From contig JAPSIT010000068.1 of assembly GCA_031178585.1 (NCBI GenBank), positions 1 through 8,255 of the forward strand: a DNA stretch of 8,255 nt. Reading direction: 5' to 3'. Position numbers and translations under genes: made by a program. Numbering within the stretch: position 1 is the first letter of the stretch; each line of letters opens with the position of its first letter. Under the pieces are notes generated by a model. That model was not told the origin of the DNA and made no database searches. It was given only the letters and a program-made list of their open reading frames with translations. This DNA comes from Arthrobacter sp. (GTDB taxonomy: Bacteria > Actinomycetota > Actinomycetes > Actinomycetales > Micrococcaceae). Positions 6,164-8,255 of this stretch are shown piece after piece.

Positions 6164-6795
6164 CCCCTGAAGAATTTCTCCAGCAGCTGGAGGCAGACCG
6201 TACCCTCGCGGTTGTCCGGGCACCGTCCATCCCGGACGCCGCGGATCTCTGCCGGGCACTGTCCGACGGCGGCATCCGCAGCGTGGAGCTGACATACACC
6301 ACCCCGGATGTGCTCAAGCACGTGCGGCGCGCGGTGGAGACGGCCACGGACCATGGTGCCGCCGTCGGGATCGGTACCGTGATGACGGCTGACCAAGCCC
6401 GCGCAGCCATCGATGCGGGGGCGCAGTTCCTGGTGACGCCCGGGCTCCGCCCGGAGGTGGCCGCCGTCGCCGCCGCCGCGGACATTCCGTTCAGCTTGGG
6501 CGCCATGACCCCCACGGAGGTGGCGCAGGCCCTGGACCTGGGCTCCGCCGCCGTCAAGATTTTCCCCGCCCGGCAGCTCGGCCCGGCGTACCTGAAGGAT
6601 CTGCAGGGCCCGTACCCGGGCATCCGGCTGCTTCCTTCCGGGGGCATCGACGCCTCCAACGCCAAGAGCTACCTGGACGCCGGTGCTGCCGCAGTCTGCT
6701 GCGGCACCAGCGTGGTCCCGCCCGCGGCCGTCGCTGCCGGCGACTGGGCAGACATCGCGGCACGCGCCGCCGCCTTCACCGGCACGCTCAAGTAA
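6160..6795 (+). CDS. eda: 2-dehydro-3-deoxy-phosphogluconate (KDPG) aldolase
   Basis: This 211-residue class I aldolase has the usual length of the KDPG/KHG aldolase family. It cleaves KDPG to pyruvate and glyceraldehyde-3-phosphate. The Schiff-base lysine is Lys133 in AAVKIFPARQLGP, the general acid/base is Glu43 in VELTYTTP, and the pocket strands are VGIGTVMT (69-76), LVTPGL (91-96) and LPSGGID (158-164). The arginine that follows the catalytic Glu strand in E. coli Eda is Thr47 here, as is common outside proteobacteria, so KDPGal cleavage cannot be excluded. The start overlaps the deacylase stop (ATGA at 6160-6163). AAGGAAG at 6141-6147, inside the deacylase end, lies 12 bases upstream. 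It acts after the kinase encoded in the opposite arm, which argues that both arms serve one pathway. Confidence 0.94.
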   Translation: MTPEEFLQQLEADRTLAVVRAPSIPDAADLCRALSDGGIRSVELTYTTPDVLKHVRRAVETATDHGAAVGIGTVMTADQARAAIDAGAQFLVTPGLRPEVAAVAAAADIPFSLGAMTPTEVAQALDLGSAAVKIFPARQLGPAYLKDLQGPYPGIRLLPSGGIDASNAKSYLDAGAAAVCCGTSVVPPAAVAAGDWADIAARAAAFTGTLK

Positions 6796-6819
6796 GACTT
6801 ACGAAGAAAGAAAACCCTT

Positions 6820-8211
6820 ATGAATGAATTCCTCGACTGGCTGCGGCACGACACCGCCGGCCTGCTCCTCCTGGCAGGCAGCGGCATCGCGCTCCTGCTG
6901 TTCCTGATCATCAAGGTCAAGATCGAACCGTTCATCGCCCTCGTGGCCACCAGCGTACTCGTGGCACTCGTGGGTGGAGTCACCATTGAGGCATTGGTAG
7001 GTTCACCCGTTAAGAGCGGTGACGCCCTCATTGAAAGGGGCTTCGCCGGAATCCTCGGCCACATCACTCTGATCATCGGCCTCGGTACCGTGCTTGGCGC
7101 TATCCTGGAGCGCTCCGGCGGCGCGGAGGTGCTGCTCGGCAAGCTCGTGAAAGTCTTCGGCGAGAAGGGCACGCCGCTCGCCATGGGCATCACCGGCTTC
7201 GTGCTCGGCATCCCGGTCTTCTTCGACATCGGCATCTTCGTCCTCGCCCCGCTTGTCTATGTTGCCGCAGTCCGCGGCGGAAAGTCCCTGGCGCTGTACG
7301 CTCTGCCGCTGCTTGCCGGCCTCTCCGTGACCCACGCCTTCCTGCCCCCGCACCCGGGCCCTGTCGCCGCGGCGGGCCTCTTCCAGGTCGAGCTGGGTTG
7401 GATCATCATCATGGGCCTCGCCTGCGGCATTCCGGCCTGGTTCGCGTCCGGAATTCTCTGGGGCACCTGGATCGGCAAACGCGTGAACATTGCCGTGCCG
7501 GAAGACCGTGTGATTCCGGAGGCCGAGGAAGCCAAGGGCCACGAACCGTCCATCGGCCTGGTGGCTCTCGCCATCGGCCTTCCGATGATCCTCATCCTCG
7601 GCGCCACCTTCGGAAACGTCTTCCTGCCGCCGGGAACGTTCCGCGATGTCCTGATCTTCTTCGGCAACCCTGCCATCGCCTTGACCGTTGCCGTCGTACT
7701 GTCCATGTGGCTGCTGGGCATCCGGCGCGGCATGACCGCCGAGGACCTTTCCGACCTTAGCTCGGCCTCCCTCAAGCCCGTGGGCATGATCCTGCTGGTA
7801 GTCGGCGCGGGCGCTTTCTTCGGTGCAGTGCTTTCGGCCACGGGTGTGGGCAGCGCCGTTGCCGAGACGCTCTCCGCGGCCGGCCTGCCGCTCATCCTTG
7901 CTGCCTATGTGATCGCCTGCGGCATGCGTGTCGCACAGGGGTCGGCCACCGTTGCCATCGTCACCACCGGCGGCATCCTCGCCCCCGAGCTGACCTCCGG
8001 AGACTACTCCCAGCCGCAACTGGCGCTGATCGCCATCGCGATCTCCTCCGGCTCCATCATCGCCAGCCACGTCAACGACGGCGGCTTCTGGATCATCTCC
8101 AAATACTTCAACATGTCCGTCAAGGACACACTGAAGACCTGGACCGTGCTCGAGACCGTCCTGTCCATCGTGGGTTTCGCCATGGCGGCGCTGCTCTACC
8201 AGTTCGTGTAG
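6820..8211 (+). CDS. GntP-family gluconate/sugar-acid:H+ permease
   Basis: This 463-residue inner-membrane carrier belongs to the GntP family (ion transporter superfamily), whose members import gluconate, other aldonates or D-serine (DsdX) with protons. Hydrophobic segments lie near 13-31, 37-58, 78-96, 120-150, 158-185, 192-216, 246-268, 278-299, 321-342, 353-369, 376-389, 400-416 and 444-462, giving about 12-14 membrane spans. Family motifs are VFFDIGIFVLAPL (133-145), THAFLPPHPGPVAAAG (171-186), AQGSATVA (372-379) and SHVNDGGFWIISKYF (416-430). The ATG is 24 bases past the aldolase stop with only a weak GAAAG (6806-6810) ribosome site, so expression may be lower than its neighbours. Last gene of the rightward arm. 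Because GntP covers both gluconate and D-serine carriers, it suits a molecule that is both, such as an (N-acetyl)aminogluconate. The exact cargo is inferred. Confidence 0.93.
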   Translation: MNEFLDWLRHDTAGLLLLAGSGIALLLFLIIKVKIEPFIALVATSVLVALVGGVTIEALVGSPVKSGDALIERGFAGILGHITLIIGLGTVLGAILERSGGAEVLLGKLVKVFGEKGTPLAMGITGFVLGIPVFFDIGIFVLAPLVYVAAVRGGKSLALYALPLLAGLSVTHAFLPPHPGPVAAAGLFQVELGWIIIMGLACGIPAWFASGILWGTWIGKRVNIAVPEDRVIPEAEEAKGHEPSIGLVALAIGLPMILILGATFGNVFLPPGTFRDVLIFFGNPAIALTVAVVLSMWLLGIRRGMTAEDLSDLSSASLKPVGMILLVVGAGAFFGAVLSATGVGSAVAETLSAAGLPLILAAYVIACGMRVAQGSATVAIVTTGGILAPELTSGDYSQPQLALIAIAISSGSIIASHVNDGGFWIISKYFNMSVKDTLKTWTVLETVLSIVGFAMAALLYQFV

Positions 8212-8233
8212 GCCCCAGAAGAGCGGAGCGGAC

Positions 8234-8255
8234 GACGGCGTGACCTCCCACCGTC
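8234..8255. terminator. Possible terminator hairpin at the right edge
   Basis: GACGG at 8234-8238 pairs with CCGTC at 8251-8255, and G8240 with C8249 after one mismatch, leaving an 8-base loop. It begins 23 bases after the permease stop, where an operon terminator would be expected. The window ends at the stem, so any T-run or longer stem cannot be seen. Confidence 0.25.

Noticed and set aside
4484..6295. 603-codon open frame antisense to the deacylase gene
   Set aside because: It mirrors the strongly supported deacylase CDS; long antisense open frames are common in high-GC genes and the translation shows no family features.
6792..6802. GTAAG-A-CTTAC palindrome over the aldolase stop
   Set aside because: A 1-base centre cannot form a hairpin loop and the repeat is short; it may be chance and there is no supporting context.
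7003..8070. 355-codon minus-strand frame opposite the GntP permease
   Set aside because: Its highly charged, Gly/Asp/Glu-rich translation is what a hydrophobic gene gives in antisense; the sense strand has clear GntP motifs.
747..8211. Plain D-serine or general D-amino-acid utilisation operon
   Set aside because: It explains the deacylase, PLP enzyme, RidA and possibly a DsdX-like permease, but not the KDG-type kinase and KDPG aldolase; kept only as the main alternative.

Overview
The window looks like a piece of a high-GC actinobacterial chromosome. The proteins read most like those of soil Micrococcaceae (the Arthrobacter / Pseudarthrobacter group). That assignment is inferred from base composition, the use of GTG starts and remembered protein likeness; no search was run.

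Layout. At the left edge a small rhodanese-like gene runs rightward (about 110-544). A convergent intergenic region (545-746) follows, holding a perfect 19-bp hairpin that probably terminates transcription from both sides. From 747 to 8211 there is one compact divergon. The leftward arm is kdgK-like kinase, IclR regulator, ridA (2938 down to 747), and its genes abut or overlap. The rightward arm is a fold-III PLP D-serine-dehydratase-like enzyme, an N-acyl-D-amino-acid deacylase-like amidohydrolase, a KDPG aldolase and a GntP-family permease (3175 to 8211), again tightly packed. The 236-bp divergent gap (2939-3174) carries a 20-bp palindromic operator candidate beside plausible promoters for both arms.

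How the genes fit together. On their own, the deacylase, D-serine-dehydratase-like enzyme and RidA would be annotated as D-amino-acid catabolism. The kinase keeps the residues that bind 2-keto-3-deoxygluconate (KDG), and it is paired with a KDPG aldolase and a gluconate-type permease, so the products must be sugar-acid carbon. One substrate reconciles both halves: an N-acetylated 2-amino-2-deoxy aldonate, most simply N-acetyl-D-glucosaminate (GlcNAc1A), the C1-oxidised end of chitin released after LPMO attack. Predicted route: GntP import; deacetylation to D-glucosaminate, which is a 2R (D) beta-hydroxy amino acid; PLP dehydration and deamination to KDG, with RidA clearing the enamine/imine; KdgK to KDPG; aldolase to pyruvate plus glyceraldehyde-3-phosphate. 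This matches the logic of the oxidative chitin utilisation route reported in marine Pseudoalteromonas. Here it would be a self-contained actinobacterial version under an IclR regulator. The substrate assignment is inference; the individual protein families are secure.

The rhodanese gene is probably unrelated to the divergon. No RNA genes, mobile elements or CRISPR arrays were seen.
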